Assembly: GCA_022835595.1 (NCBI GenBank)
Contig: BQUP01000002.1
Coordinates: 2,838,534 to 2,902,533 of the forward strand
Length of the DNA: 64,000 bases
Source of the DNA: Cystobasidium ongulense
Lineage: Eukaryota; Basidiomycota; Cystobasidiomycetes; Cystobasidiales; Cystobasidiaceae
Direction of reading: 5' to 3'
The position numbers and the translations under genes are program-made. The notes below the pieces were generated by a model that saw only the letters and a list, made by a program, of their open reading frames with translations, was not told where the DNA came from and searched no databases. Below, one piece after another: positions 9,945 to 22,358 of the stretch. Position 1 is the stretch's first letter. Each line of letters starts with the position of its first letter.

Positions 9945-11256
9945 CTGAGACCGCCGACGCTTTGGAGGGGGCGAAGCTGTAGTAGAACGATGAAAAGTGG
10001 GTCAGCATGTGCTTCGAGCTCTATGGCGATCATTCAAGAGTTAGGAGAGCGAGCTCATTCGTGAAAGCCTCAAACTGCCGAGACGGTTTTGCTATTGCAG
10101 CGATATTTTCTTCAGACCAAACTCTGTGAAGAGCCTGATCGGAAGGCTCTGCGACATTGCGGCGTGGACAAGTGGCCAGCAACGCCGAGATGCTTGACTG
10201 CGTGGGTGGCTGTGCTCTACTCGCTCTCTCTCCCTTTCTGATGTTGTTACTCACCTCTATAATAGTATTGCTGATTTTGAAGAGCAGTGGGCGCAAGAGA
10301 GAAGAGGGCAATCGGGCGGAGAGGCGAATTTATACAACGACTTGTGATCAAGATATTGTATAAAGGTCGGTACACCACATCTCAATTTGCTTACTTCATT
10401 GGCCTATGAAGCCATGCGGTCACTGACGTGGGTGATTTAATATACCAGTCGATGCATCATCGCAGTAGACCTTCAGCTAATTTGATACAAGTGAATGAAA
10501 GGCTACTCTGGAGCACTACTACCATCACATAGACTCGTCGACTCCCTACAGCGAGTCTCTTGCCTATCCCACATTAATCAGATTGCCGACAGGGTCAGTT
10601 CGCATAGCCACTAGTATCTTACAAATGATTGCTGAGGAGGACTCCGATCTTTTAACAAAATGGTACTGTAAGCTACATACCATTCTGTACGATCTCGGCA
10701 AACCACGCTCACTTTCTTTCCAGCTTACTGCTTAATGGTTCTGAGTGTTCGCAAGGCAGGAATGCGTGTCAGGAGGTCACACCTTTGACACGGACTAAGA
10801 GCATCTTTGCAGTTGTTCACGTGCTTTATTGTTATCGAGTCGCATTAGCTCTGGCGGTTCACTCATGTGCAGCTAGTATGAGTTGAGAGAAGTTGCCACC
10901 TCTACCCTATACATACTCTGGTTGGGATGTAATCAGTACTTGGCTAGCCCTGCGAATATGATAGGGAGCATGGGCTGCCGCCACTGGCATTGGCTGCTGG
11001 CGCTGAGCTTTCCATAGCCTGATGGAAACTCTGATAATCAAGGACCTGCGCTCGGCAGAGCAATCAGCTGGATACGTAAAGGTGTACCTATATCTGTATG
11101 GAGACGCAGAGCTCCCCTGCTGCTATCCTTTCCCCCAATAATGGATTGTGCCAGCTCACTTCTGTCCACAAAGTCATGTGACAGATTTTGAACACTTTCC
11201 TTTGCTCTTGCCCAAACGGAAGCACGTGCAGCAAGCGTGCCACTTCTTTCACAGCC
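9945..11256. promoter_or_regulatory. 1.3-kb spacer upstream of DPH6 and the bHLH gene
   Basis: Both flanking genes point outwards. A reverse-strand open frame at 10030-10311 lacks an ATG; it has a TATAAAT upstream on the reverse strand and an intron-like GTGAGT...CACAG, so an unassigned small transcript is possible. CACGTG sites lie at 10819-10824 and 11223-11228, the second only 30 bp before the bHLH start. Confidence 0.4.
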
Positions 11257-12317
11257 ATGGCAAGCGAGCAGGAGGCCTCTCTCATTCTTTCCCAGGTGCG
11301 TTCTCGTCTGCCTGGCTGGCTGGGGGGGCATCTCGTTCTTGCCCGCTCGCTGGCGGCGCGATGCTGGGAGCGCAAGAGCACAGTCAGGATCTCGCTCTAA
11401 CGTTGGGCTGCTTGATAGATGAACCCAGGCTACAAATACGACAGCAACGGCACTGTCACCAGCACTGGCAGCAATGGCAATCCAAATGGCGCACAGCCTG
11501 TCCCACAGGCATCTACGTGAGCTGCTGTCCTTGCACTGTGATCCTGGTTCTCCTGCTGAGAACCCTTTGCCCGCGCTCCCTCGACGAAACCCGCAGATCC
11601 ACAGCCCTTCCACCACTTCCACCACTTCCCGTTCCAGCACCTGCCCAGCCGCCTCGTAGAGCACGGCAGGCCAAGTTGGCAGCTCAGGCCATGACGAGCC
11701 AGCAGACAGTCGACGAAGCGGGCGAGGAAGATGATGGGGACGGCGACATGGACGAAGAAGATGGTGCTTTCGAAGAAGATATGCTTCACTACAACCCCAA
11801 TGACTACAATTTTGATGACAGTGGGCTCATGGACCAAGGTACACCAAGCGGTAGTGTCAGTCCTCGCTCAAACAGACCAAGAGGGAGAAAGCCCAAGTCT
11901 ACATTTGGAGCTGGTGTCCCTAAAGATTCCAACGAATATCAGAAGCTCAGGAAGGAAAACCACGTGAGCTTCTTGGGACGCTCGACTCATACATTCCAGT
12001 CTTTCTTACTGACCGCTCTGTAATAGAAAAATGTCGAGAAGAAGCGAAGAGAGACCATCAATGATGGCATCAAGCGTCTTTCTCTCTTGGTCCCTGGAGC
12101 AGACAGGAACAAGTCAAAAATTATCAACCAAGCCGCCGAGTATATCAACGTGCTCAAAGATGCAGAACAAAGCAATATCGAGAAATGGACTCTCGACAAG
12201 CTCATGACGGAAAAGTCAATGCGAGAAATGCAGGCTGAGATTGACGATCTCAGAAGCAAAATGCATCTGAAAGATCGTGAAATTTACGAGCTCAAAGAGG
12301 CTCTTGGCAGGAGATAG
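11257..12317 (+). CDS. bHLH transcription factor, Cbf1/USF-like
   Basis: Exons 11257-11295, 11419-11516, 11597-11963 and 12027-12317. The N-terminal half is low-complexity: Asn/Gly/Ser, then a Pro run, then an acidic Glu/Asp-rich stretch. The basic region has H-x3-E-x3-RR (NHKNVEKKRRETIND), the residue set of class B factors that bind CACGTG. Helix 1 is GIKRLSLLVP, helix 2 begins KSKIINQAAEYINVLK, and a heptad-patterned coiled coil runs to the C-terminus (MREMQAEIDDLRSKM). The start was chosen because ATG 11257 gives an open path through good splice sites. It may control sulphur or lipid genes like Cbf1 or Ino4, but that is inference. Confidence 0.8.
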
Positions 12318-12757
12318 AGATGCATCTTACAATGGCTGTCGCCAATTCGTCTAGCTATTATCTCCATTCATAGCACACGTATTGTACGAAACCGATAATG
12401 CACGTGCCTCAATTGAGGTTTTTCAAGAGTTGATTTCAAGACCCGTGGAATAGTTCGGAAGGACCGGATGGAGAATGTACTCTCGATCTTGTCGGTTGTT
12501 CGGTTGTGGTCTGTTGTTTTTTAGCAAACGCCCCCAAGAGACCTTCTCGATACGTGCTATACAATGCTTGTGGCTCTGTGCAATGTATCATAAACAGTCC
12601 CTGTGCTGAAAGTTGTGCACGTGCAGTTTTTGCAGTCACGTTTTTTCTGTCCGACGATGCTGAAGCTCAGCATGACGCCAACTGCCGATTTCCATTTACG
12701 AACGTCCACCATCGACTTGATCTGTCTGCGCATTTCCGGACGCCTTATAGAGGTGTG
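12318..12757. promoter_or_regulatory. spacer with two CACGTG sites
   Basis: A 440-bp gap between the bHLH stop and the next forward gene. It has AATGCACGTGC at 12397-12407 and TGCACGTGC near 12617-12625. No gene is seen. Confidence 0.45.
12397..12407 (+). promoter_or_regulatory. AATGCACGTGC E-box element, copy 2
   Basis: Identical to the element at 102-112 and 19120-19130. It is 350 bp upstream of the hydrolase-like gene. Confidence 0.4.
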
Positions 12758-13894
12758 ATGCAAGACTCCCCTATCGAGCTCCAAGCTCAAGCTCTATCGC
12801 AAGCATCAAGCTCAAGATCAGATGACAAGCCCATACCAACAAAATTTGCCTCCGTTCCATTGTTACGATTCACTTATTCAGGATCACCAGACGGTGTTGA
12901 CACTAATCTTTTGATACTTCTGCATGGCCGAGGTGAGCACCTCCTTACCGACTAGTCTTGACAACGTAGCCGGGAGCTAAGCAATGTCCAACTAGGCGAC
13001 TCTGAAGTACCATTTGCAAAGCTTGGGGATAGTTTACACTTGCCTCAGACGGCTACGCTTGCATTGCGAGGACCCCTGACAGTCCCACTGCTGGACGAAG
13101 ACGAGAGAGAATGGTGGAATGAGACCGACATGATGGGTATGAGTAAGTTGGGAAAGCAAGCTGGCTGGTGAACTTCCGCATGCCAATCACACGCCTGACT
13201 TCTACGTACAGGCGTACCAAACCCAAACCCTTCAGCTGCAATAGAGCTGCTTTGCAAGATCGTGGACGAACTTGGACAAGCTCCATACGGCTGGTCGCCT
13301 GACAGTATCCATCTGTTTGGCTTTGGCCAAGGAGGCACGCTAGCCTGCGAGACTGCTCTCCAACTCTGTAAGAGTCGACAAACAAACTACGATCTCGGTA
13401 GCGTGGTGTCTATGCAAGGTCCACTCTTGTCACTTCCCCCTCAATCGTCAAAACCCGGCTCAACCAAAATTCTCTTTGTGTACCGTGCCAAAACGACTGT
13501 TACATCAGCAAAGACGAAGGCTGAAATCTCAGCATTGGAACGAGCGTTCACATCAGTCAAGACGCTAAGGTTGACCGACAAGAATGGCATGGCAAGTATG
13601 CCCGATAGTAAAGCCGAATGGGAAGGCATTATGGCTTTCTGGAGCGAGCACCTGCAAAGCTCTTCGTCTTGGCAACGGCAAGGAGAGGTGTATGAAGTGA
13701 CAGGCAAACAGAATAGTGTCCAGCTCGCAGGCGAATTAGCTGCTGCTCCAACCTTGAAGCGCGCCGCAAATGCACAAAGTGGGACAGCGTCGCCAAGTAT
13801 AAATGCAAGCACACCCGCCAGCGTCAGTGCGGCTAAGGCCACGCCTAAAGCACCGTCTGGATTAAAGCGAGGCTTCCTGTCACGCGGATTGTGA
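12758..13894 (+). CDS. phospholipase/carboxylesterase-like protein without the nucleophile serine
   Basis: Exons 12758-12932, 12996-13136 and 13212-13894. The fold markers of the alpha/beta-hydrolase phospholipase/carboxylesterase family are present: LLILLHGRGDSEVPFAKLG at the oxyanion strand, ALRGP, and HLFGFGQGGTLACE at the nucleophile elbow. The elbow normally reads G-x-S-x-G; here it is G-F-G-Q-G, so the nucleophile is glycine. I recall similar GFGQGG proteins in yeasts (YDL057W-like), so this may be a conserved non-catalytic branch. The C-terminal 70 residues are Ala/Ser/Thr/Pro-rich and probably disordered. A soluble protein is likely; there is no signal peptide. Confidence 0.75.
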
Positions 13895-14177
13895 AGCCCA
13901 TGAACACTTGACTACTTTCCTTACTATGATTTGTTGTGGCAAGTGTTGTATTGGTTATTTTCGATCATCGAGCTATTGATGAAGGGACATAGCACCGCAT
14001 GCATAGCGACTACTTGCCTTTCAATACCCACCAGCACGTCCGAGGGTGCACTGCTCTGTTGCTCATGGCACACGACCTTTGATCTGACTCCCAACAAACT
14101 AGCATCAGCAAGCACATCACACCGCACACGCGAGCTTCATTCATAGCGGCAAGGACATCTCAGGACAATCGCCCCAC

Positions 14178-17100
14178 ATGCCGGCGGGCAATGGCAACTT
14201 AGAGCCACAAGCTCCAGCGATATCCATTACACTCAGCAGAGATGGCTCTGGCTCGGAAGTTGATGCATCCCAGGTTCTGACACCCATGGCCTCGCGAGGC
14301 AGCACCGGGTCACAAGAGGGTAATGAGCCGCCTGTCAACGCCGCAGGACAACAGCGCCGCCCAACACCGTTGAAGCGCCTAACAGGACTCCCAAAAGGCC
14401 TAAAACTCAATCTGAAGAAGGGCAGCAACAGATCGGCCAGACCGTCAGACCCAATGGCCGCCCCTCTTGGTTTGCTATGTGTAAGGGTCATCGCTGCACG
14501 CAACTTGACCAGCAAGGACAGGAATGGCAAGAGCGACCCCTGGCTCCTCATCAAGGTCGGAGACTGTCGCAAGGAGAGCGATGTTGTCAAAGCCAGCTTG
14601 AATCCAGTATGGGGCCAGCCTGAGGGAATCTCGAAGTCCGCACTTACCTCCGACGGTAGCACGGACAGGGAAGCCTTTGTTGTGGCGCCTGTTTGGGCCG
14701 ACACTTTAGGCGCAATCAGGATAGAGATCATTTTGTGGGACAAAGACAGTTTCAAGAAGGACGAATACCTCGGAGAAGTCAGTCTGGGCTGGGAGGAAAT
14801 GGCTGAGATCTTCCGAGACTCGATTCCAGTTGCGTACGGCTCTCCAGACAATCAAGTATGCAATCGCCTCATTTCTAATAGCACAGCTGCCAGCGCCAAG
14901 TAACTGACTGATATGAACGTTGCTCAATCTAGCCCTTCTGGAGGACGGTCACTTCATCAAAAAGCAAGAGCAAAGTCTCGGGCGACCTCCTAATCAAGGT
15001 CGGTTGGTTGGCACCTCCTGCCAGTGATCTCGATAGAACAGCATCGGGTGGCAGCGAAAAATCAGTCGTTGCAGAACCAGCAGGCCTAGCTCTTGCTTCC
15101 AAACTCACCATCCTGGCATCAAGAACCTCTCTTGCTCGATATGCTCATGAGCATCCACTGTCTCAGAGCGATACCAGCTTGATCTTGAGGGCGGTCACAG
15201 ATCAATTGGAAAAGCACGTCGCTGCCGATGCAGATCAGAATCTCAAGTCCACGAACGAGCAAGAGGAAAGTCGGGAAACAGGCAAGTCCGGCGGACGTCG
15301 TCTAGGCTGGCCAAAGCTGCGTCGAAAACGCCGCGAGGCACTGCAAGAGCGTGTCTGGGCGGCTCCACCTGTACGCCTCTTACTCCTTACTCCACCAAAT
15401 TGACCTGTTGACACGTCCTTTTGTACAGAATGAAAGCGTGGGAACGATGCGACTGGACGAAACTCCCCACGGGGCACTAAGCAATGAACTCGCGGCCGTG
15501 AATACAGGCTCTTCTTCTGACTCGTCTTCTCCGGGAGAAGACTACGACCAAGATGACGACGAAGCCAGTGATGTGGCAATGCTCAGCAAGGACGACGCTT
15601 CTGCTACCAGCGAAGCTTCTTCAATCGCCGATCTTGACGAGGATATCGGGACCGACGATTACTTCAATCTCAGTCTAGGAATGCCCGATGCTCCGGTTGC
15701 TAGAGAAACTTCTCCTGAAATGCACCTCACGCCACATTCCATAGCAGAGACGCACGAGTCAACCCCGTCCACTCCCGACGGGAATGAGAAGAAGAAGAGG
15801 TCACTTTTCCCGAAAGTTTTCAAACGTACCTCGAGCTCCAAATCCGTTGAGAAGATGAATGGGCTCACGTTAAAGCCCGAGCTATTATCCCATGACAGCT
15901 TCGCATCCGACACTGGATCAGCAGGCCCATCAGAACCAGCTTCTGGCACTAACACACCGAACGCATATCGCCGCAAGAAGTTTACGCGTCGCAAAGTATA
16001 TCTGAATACGGATGATTCCGCTCAAGTTGGTGCTGTCAATTTGGATGACCATGGCAAAGGCAAGACAAAGACAAAGAAACACCAGCGAAAGGCAGCCAAG
16101 ACGGGTAGACGACGGAAGTCCAGTCACCCTCCTTCAGCCGGTCTCGGGGGTTTCAGCATATCTACTGGTGCTTCTCAAGACGACTTCTTGGGGGTTGTAT
16201 TCGTCGAAGGTACTGGCTCATTACTATATAAAGCTTGCTATTCAATTTGCTGATCTGCACATTGCGCATCGACAGTCAAGGGAGGGAATAACCTCCCTCG
16301 ATGGCGAAACGTGACCAGGACTGGATGGGACATGGATCCATTCTGCATTGTCAGCTTTGGTCAAAAGATCTTCAGAACCCGTGTCATTCGGCATTCGCGC
16401 AATCCTGTGTGGGACGAACGCCTATTCTTCCACGTTAAGAGACACGAACACGCCTTTCAAATCTTATTTACTCTTTTTGACTGGGACAAGATGAGTAGCA
16501 ACGTAAGAAGAACGCCCACTTTGTGCACGATGGTCGAGTAGCCCAGCTAACTTGCTGAATCAGGATTATGTTGGAGAGGTACTACTTCTGCTCAACGAAC
16601 TTAACGACAAAGCCGCGAAGCCCAATTCAGGAAACGGCATTTTCCCGGTAACGGCGGATGGCAAGATCATCGGCGACGATCTGCACGACTATGTCCTGAC
16701 TCTCGGGTCTAGATCAGCCGAACTGGAAGATGCCGCAAAGGAGCAGCAGCCAAACATCACTGTTAGGGCTAAATTTACGCCCTATTCAGCCCTGCGACAA
16801 CGTTTCTGGCGCACCTAGTAAGTACCCGGTGTTTGAAGAGCCTGGCTACATTTGCTTACACCGATATGATGTTTAGCTTGAAGCAATACGATACCGATGA
16901 TTCTGGAACGTGGTCTTACGTCGAAATCTATTCCATGCTCGACTCCCTTGGGGCGACCCTCACACGTAAAACCATTGACAGCTTCTTCACACGCTTTGGC
17001 AAGAGCCCGGAAGGCGCACTCACAGCAGAAGAAGCTATTATCTGCTTGGAGGATGAGCTTACGAAGCCACGCAGCGAGAAGCGCGAGATAGACTTGCCAC

Positions 17101-18897
17101 CTAGCGATCTCACTGGAACGAAATCAGGCACTACTACTCCGTTGAGTGAGATGACTGGTCTCGCACTGGCAGATAATGCTTTAGCCGGACCCCTCCGATT
17201 CACTGGCGAAGCGTTGACCGGTGAGCCAGCGCAAGGCGTACCTTACAAAGAAGGTGTACTTGAGGATACGATGAAACACGTAGGACATACTGCTCCAGGA
17301 ACCAACACGCCCTCCTCTAGTGCTTCAGGTCAGACAAAATCCTTCACCCCGCTCTCTGAGACAGGGTCAGCGTCTCCTGCAGACGCGCCGTCCAGTGGTA
17401 ACCATAGCGATTCTCCTGAGGCGCATGAATTGGAACGGGTAATAAACATTCAAACCTGCCCGCTGTGCCATAAGAAGCTTTCGAAGAAGGCCGAAGTGGA
17501 CATGGTCTCCCATGTGGCGGTCTGCGCTAGCCAGGATTGGAGCTCCTTGGACAGTCTTACGGTCGCAAATTTTGTTTCAACAAGCCAAGCTCAGCGGAAA
17601 TGGCTTACCAAGCTAGTCACCAAGGTATCTCACGGTACATACAAGCTGGGAGCTGTAAGCCTGATACTCAAGACACTGTGCAGGTTAGCGTGCTGACACA
17701 CATTGTCCCTTTCAGGACTCAGCCAATATACTTGTACAAGACAGAATGACCGGCCAAATGCTGGAGGAGAAGATGCAGGTTTACGTGAGACTTGGCATCC
17801 GTCTTTGGTACAGAGCTGCTGGCTCATCCAGTCGTATGGAAGCTACAAGAAGTAGGTTAAACTTCTGTTAGAGGCTTCAGCAGTAGAGACTGATGGCGAG
17901 TTGGTTGTTGGCAGTCAAGAAGCTGTTAAGATCGATGACACTCAAGCAGGGAATCAAGTTCGATTCGCCCGAATCTGTAGCGGAAATTCCTAGATTCGTC
18001 GCGTACCACAAGCTTGACACGAGGGAGATATTGGATCCGATTGACTCCTTCAGTGTGTCTTCGTTTAAGCTTGACTGGATAAGTGCGCCGGTGATGCAGC
18101 TGACGCCATTCACTTTTGTAGAAACCTTTAATTCTTTCTTCTACCGCAAACTAAAGCCCGAGGCAAGACCGATTGAGAATCCTGATGATCCTAGAACACT
18201 TGTGTCAGGCGCAGACTGCCGCATGACCGCCTTCCAGACAGTCACAGATGCGACTAGCATCTGGATCAAAGGTCGCAATTTTAGCATCAAGCGTCTGCTG
18301 GGTGACCAGTACAAGGACGATGCAAGCAAGTTTGAAGGCGGTAGTCTCTGTATTTTCCGTCTGGCACCACAGGTGAGTGTCAGGGTAGAGTATGACCATT
18401 CAGTCCCGCAACCTGAACAACAACTACTCCAGGACTATCATCGATACCATAGCTGCGTAGATGCGACGATCGGAAAGATGAGCTACATCTCTGGAGAATA
18501 CTACACCGTCAACCCTATTGCTATCCGGTCAAGTTTAGATGTGTATGCTGAAAACGCTCGAGTTATTGTGCCTATGGACAGTCCAGAATTTGGAAGAGTC
18601 TACAACGCATGCATCGGAGCTATGATGGTTGGCAGTATCAAATTCACCAAGAACGAAGGTGACACGGTCAAACGAGGAGAGGAATACGGTATGTTCACCG
18701 ATGTGGAAATTCCTGCTAGGAATACAACACTGACACTCAATTTTATAGGCTACTTCGCGTTCGGCGGAAGTACGATTGTATGTTTGTTTGAACCAAACAC
18801 CGTACAATTCGACAATGATATCCTTCAGAACTCGGCTGCTTGCATCGAAACGCTGGTGCGGGTAGGCATGAAATTTGGCACAAGTGTCAGGAACTAG
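14178..18897 (+). CDS. PSD2: phosphatidylserine decarboxylase with C2 and EF-hand-like domains
   Basis: It makes phosphatidylethanolamine from phosphatidylserine. Ten exons: 14178-14855, 14933-15370, 15429-16209, 16276-16502, 16564-16817, 16877-17654, 17716-17851, 17915-18372, 18433-18688 and 18749-18897. A C2 domain opens at [13 protein letters not shown], a second at about 16276 ([19 protein letters not shown]), then an EF-hand-like [14 protein letters not shown]-x2-C pair (TCPLCHKKL) precedes the catalytic region. The decarboxylase domain shows [26 protein letters not shown] and the self-cleavage segment [10 protein letters not shown] near the C-terminus, where the Ser becomes the pyruvoyl group. 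The architecture matches Golgi/endosomal Psd2 rather than mitochondrial Psd1. Confidence 0.92.
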
Positions 18898-19245
18898 TCT
18901 GCTGGTTGAAGGCCTGAAATTTATCGCTGGCTGCTGTCAACATCCTATGGCCTCATTGTCAGTTCTATGTATGCGAGCAAGATGTAACGTGTGGCCGACT
19001 CAGTTGGCAGAGAGGCCTTGTACCAGACTATTGACCCGATGCTACGGGTCGCATTGTATCGTAGCCTATTGAGTAAGAGCTGCCTTGCTGGCTGCATTAG
19101 AATCGTAGCCCACAATGCAAATGCACGTGCGCAAGGCCAATCGAAAAATCGCGTGAGCTTGCTGGAGGCTGGAAACAGCCGAACATCTCTTGACTTGCCA
19201 TTTAACTCGAGACGCAGAACATCACTCGCTCCACACGACTTCATC
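18898..19245. promoter_or_regulatory. promoter spacer of the FPP synthase gene
   Basis: A 348-bp gap between two forward genes, with AATGCACGTGC at 19120-19130, about 120 bp before the next ATG. No gene is seen. Confidence 0.5.
19120..19130 (+). promoter_or_regulatory. AATGCACGTGC E-box element, copy 3
   Basis: The same 11 bases as at 102 and 12397, placed 116 bp before the FPP synthase ATG. This is a typical position for a promoter element. Confidence 0.45.
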
Positions 19246-20828
19246 ATGGCGTCGCAAGCCCCTATGAACACCAGCAATGCGCCAGCGCCCGTTGTGGACG
19301 CTGCCGCGAAAAAGCTGGAACGGCGAAAACGATTCGAGGCCGTGTTCCCCCTCATCAAGCAGGAGCTGCTTGAATACCTCGACGAGTGCAAGATGCCTAG
19401 TGAAGCGCGAGCGTGGTTCGACAGGGTGTGTCTCTATTCTAGCCCACTCGCAGGTGTCCTGATGACTGGAAGTCTGTTCTGAACCACTTGTGCCTTCTTT
19501 GTCTCCCTCAACCATGCGCTTGGGCAGAATCTCGAATACAACACACCTGGAGGTGAGACTATTTCCTGCCCACGATGCACATGATGTCCGGTCAGTATGT
19601 GAAGCTAACGACTATGTGTAATGCAGGGAAACTCAACAGAGGCATGTCGGTTGTCGACACTGTCGAGATTCTGAAGGGTTCCGACCTGACAGAAGCCGAA
19701 TACTTGCAATCAGCCATCTTAGGATGGGGCATCGAGCTAGTACGCTGAATGGGCTATTAGGATTTTCAGTAATGTGCTAACACTACCCCTTTACAGCTTC
19801 AAGCATACTTCCTCGTCGCAGACGACATGATGGATCAAAGCATAACAAGACGAGGCCATCCATGCTGGTACAAAGTGGCGAGTGCATAAAAGCAACGCTA
19901 CTGCACCACATACTTATACGACCATATTTTCTGCTACAGGAAGGCGTCAACAACATCGCCATTAATGACGCTTTCATGCTTGAAGCCGCCATTTACTTCC
20001 TCTTGAAGAAACACTTCAGGAAGCTTCCTTGCTATGTCGGCCTCCTCGAACTATTCCACGATGTGTGTTCTCAACGGCAAGGCTATCACGAAAGGGCTTA
20101 TACTGATTCAATTGCTATGTCTGCAGGTCACCTTCCAAACAGAGCTTGGTCAATTAATCGATCTAATTACGGCACCAGAAGACTCGGTCGACCTTTCCAA
20201 GTTCTCCCTGAAGAAGTAAGTCTACTGTTTGCGGTCATCTACTCGACTTGACGATTTTACCTCTTTCTCAAAAGGCACTCTCTGATCGTCATTTACAAGA
20301 CCGCATACTATTCCTTCTACCTGCCAGTTGCCCTTGCTATGCAGATCTCAGGAATCCAAGACGAAAAGGCGTACAAGACAGCGGAAGATATCCTGATACC
20401 AATGGGAGAATACTTTCAGATCCAGGACGACTTCCTAGACTGCTATGCTGATCCCGAAACACTCGGGAAAATTGGGACAGACATTCTAGACAACAAATGT
20501 TCTTGGGTCATAAACACAGCACTCGCCCATGTTACGCCTGAGCAGCGGGCCGTGTTGGACGTAAGTCTATTAAGAACCAGGAACGCCCTTCTGGAATAGG
20601 AACTGACTTTGGGTTCATCAGAACAACTATGGCCGTAAGAATGCAGAAAGCGAAGCCTTGTGCAAAAAGGTTTTCTTAGAAGTAGACATCCCGTCAAAAT
20701 ACGCCTCGTATGAAAATTCTTTCTACGAGACCATCAACAAGCAGATCGACGCTGTCGATGAAAGCTGTGGCTTGAAGAAAGACATTCTCCGAAGCTTCTT
20801 GTCTAAAATCTACAAGAGACAGAAGTAG
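19246..20828 (+). CDS. ERG20: farnesyl diphosphate synthase
   Basis: It condenses isopentenyl and dimethylallyl/geranyl diphosphate to farnesyl diphosphate for sterols, dolichol and prenylation. Eight exons: 19246-19425, 19528-19552 (25 nt), 19627-19739, 19797-19877, 19940-20062, 20127-20215, 20275-20560 and 20622-20828. The first aspartate motif is DDMMD, followed by [13 protein letters not shown]; the second is DDFLD, in [18 protein letters not shown]. The C-terminus ends KIYKRQK, the usual form for this enzyme. Intron 4 (19878-19939) starts GC, not GT; using it keeps the conserved Val of WYKVEG. Full length compared with the family. Confidence 0.95.
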
Positions 20829-20969
20829 ATAGGCTTAGTTGCAATAGGAGTGCTGTGTAGTCTTAGACAGATAGGTCTACAGTTCCGAGGTTAGAAGCCA
20901 GGATGGCTGTAATAGATTGAATGATGATGCCAGCATGTAAAATCGCAACGCTCGCAATCTGATCGCCGA

Positions 20970-20980
20970 AATGCACGTGA
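20970..20980 (+). promoter_or_regulatory. AATGCACGTGA E-box element, copy 4
   Basis: It shares the first ten bases with the other three copies and lies 93 bp before the aprataxin ATG. Confidence 0.4.
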
Positions 20981-21072
20981 CGCCGGTGTGCGACAGCAAC
21001 ACCCTCTCGTCTTCGCACCAACTGGCCATATACGCCGCGTACTGAAGCACATTGGCAATTGTGGCCGAGAAC

Positions 21073-22135
21073 ATGTCCTGGAAGAATGCGCTCGTCGACT
21101 ATGCGCGCACGAAAGAGCCACAGAGTCTCCCGGATGAAGTCCTGCTCATGTGCACGGAACACACGCTGACGATTTGGGACAAGTACCCCAAAGCAAAGTT
21201 CCAGTAAGCGAGAAAGCTGCTCTAGAGAAGCTCGTTTCGCTTATTGCGCATGTCTATAGCTTCTTGACGCTTCCGAGACTGCCCTTGGTAGAGCCATCGA
21301 CCGCAGCCGAAGTTCCGAAATCGGCACTCGACTCACTATCGGCTTTACTCGGCAATAAACATGCTCTATCAGTCCTCAAATTGCTCAAAGAGGCTAGTGA
21401 TGAAGTCAGGCACCCCATTCTCAAGCCTCTCTGTGCATCAAGCTGATATACAGCTTGGGCAGGTCAAGGAGCAGATCGAGGACGAAATGCTAAAGCAGGA
21501 AGGCTTCACTTGGCCCATATCAGTCGGTTTTCATGCTATCGAGTCCATGTCGCATGTGCATCTGTGCGTTCTGTTGACCATGTCACCAATACTTACAGCT
21601 GACTTCAGGTTCTTAGACATGTGATCTCGCAGGACTTCCTATCGGATCCCCTAAAGAACAAGAAGCATTGGAACTCCTTCAACCCTAAACATGGTGAGTA
21701 CGATTGGTCGAACACAATCAAAGGTATGCTTCGTCTAATGCCGCCCACGGATCTTTTTGCAAGGTTTCTTCCTCCATCTCGATGATATGATTAATTGGGT
21801 TGAGAACCGCATCTTGAAGGAGGTAAGTGTTGGAATGCCCAGGAACTTACTGTACGTGTCTAAGGTCTTTCTTTTAAAAGCACAACAAATCCAAGAAGGC
21901 ATATGAGGAATTGTTGAAGAGTGAGATGCAGTGTCACATTTGCGAGGAGACCTTTCAGACAATACCTTCGCTCAAAAAACACATTAAAGGACATTTCGAC
22001 AGACTCCAAGAGAAAAGTACAACGCAGAAACGGAAATTTGCAGCTACGGGGGAGGAAGACGGGATACATCTTTCGGGATCGCGAAAGAAAGCTAAGCAAA
22101 CTTTGTCGCGTGATTCAGCGGTCGATAGCGATTGA
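21073..22135 (+). CDS. HNT3: aprataxin-like DNA-repair HIT protein
   Basis: It removes AMP from abortive 5'-adenylated DNA ends left by ligases. Six exons: 21073-21203, 21260-21405, 21454-21563, 21617-21693, 21764-21822 and 21881-22135. The start MSWKNALVDYAR and DKYPKAKFHFL match the N-terminal part of the HIT domain. The catalytic HIT triad HVHLHV is rebuilt only after splicing at 21563/21617. KNKKHWNSFNPKHG and WVENRILKEH follow. A C2H2 finger (CHICEETF...HIKGHF) completes the known HIT plus zinc-finger layout. A Lys/Arg-rich tail follows. The exon 2/3 junction is the least certain. Confidence 0.88.
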
Positions 22136-22358
22136 GGCTCCATGCGTCGGCGGAGTCTGTGGAATGTTCCTCGAAAGATAGTACTGAGTATATGCAGTTC
22201 CTACCTCGTACCTGAGTTGCTCATTGTAATCATTATGGTCTTGCTGCAAGTGGCGACTTGAGGCACACTCTAACTCTGGCCCGTACGATTCTAGGCCTCT
22301 TTCCTTCGTTCTATAGCATCTTGCAAAGCGATAGCAGCACCAATGATCTCGCCCGGTC

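Noticed and set aside
10030-10311. Reverse open frame between DPH6 and the bHLH gene
   Set aside because: Its first codon is TTG and I find no upstream ATG with a good splice. Kept only as a possible transcript in the spacer.
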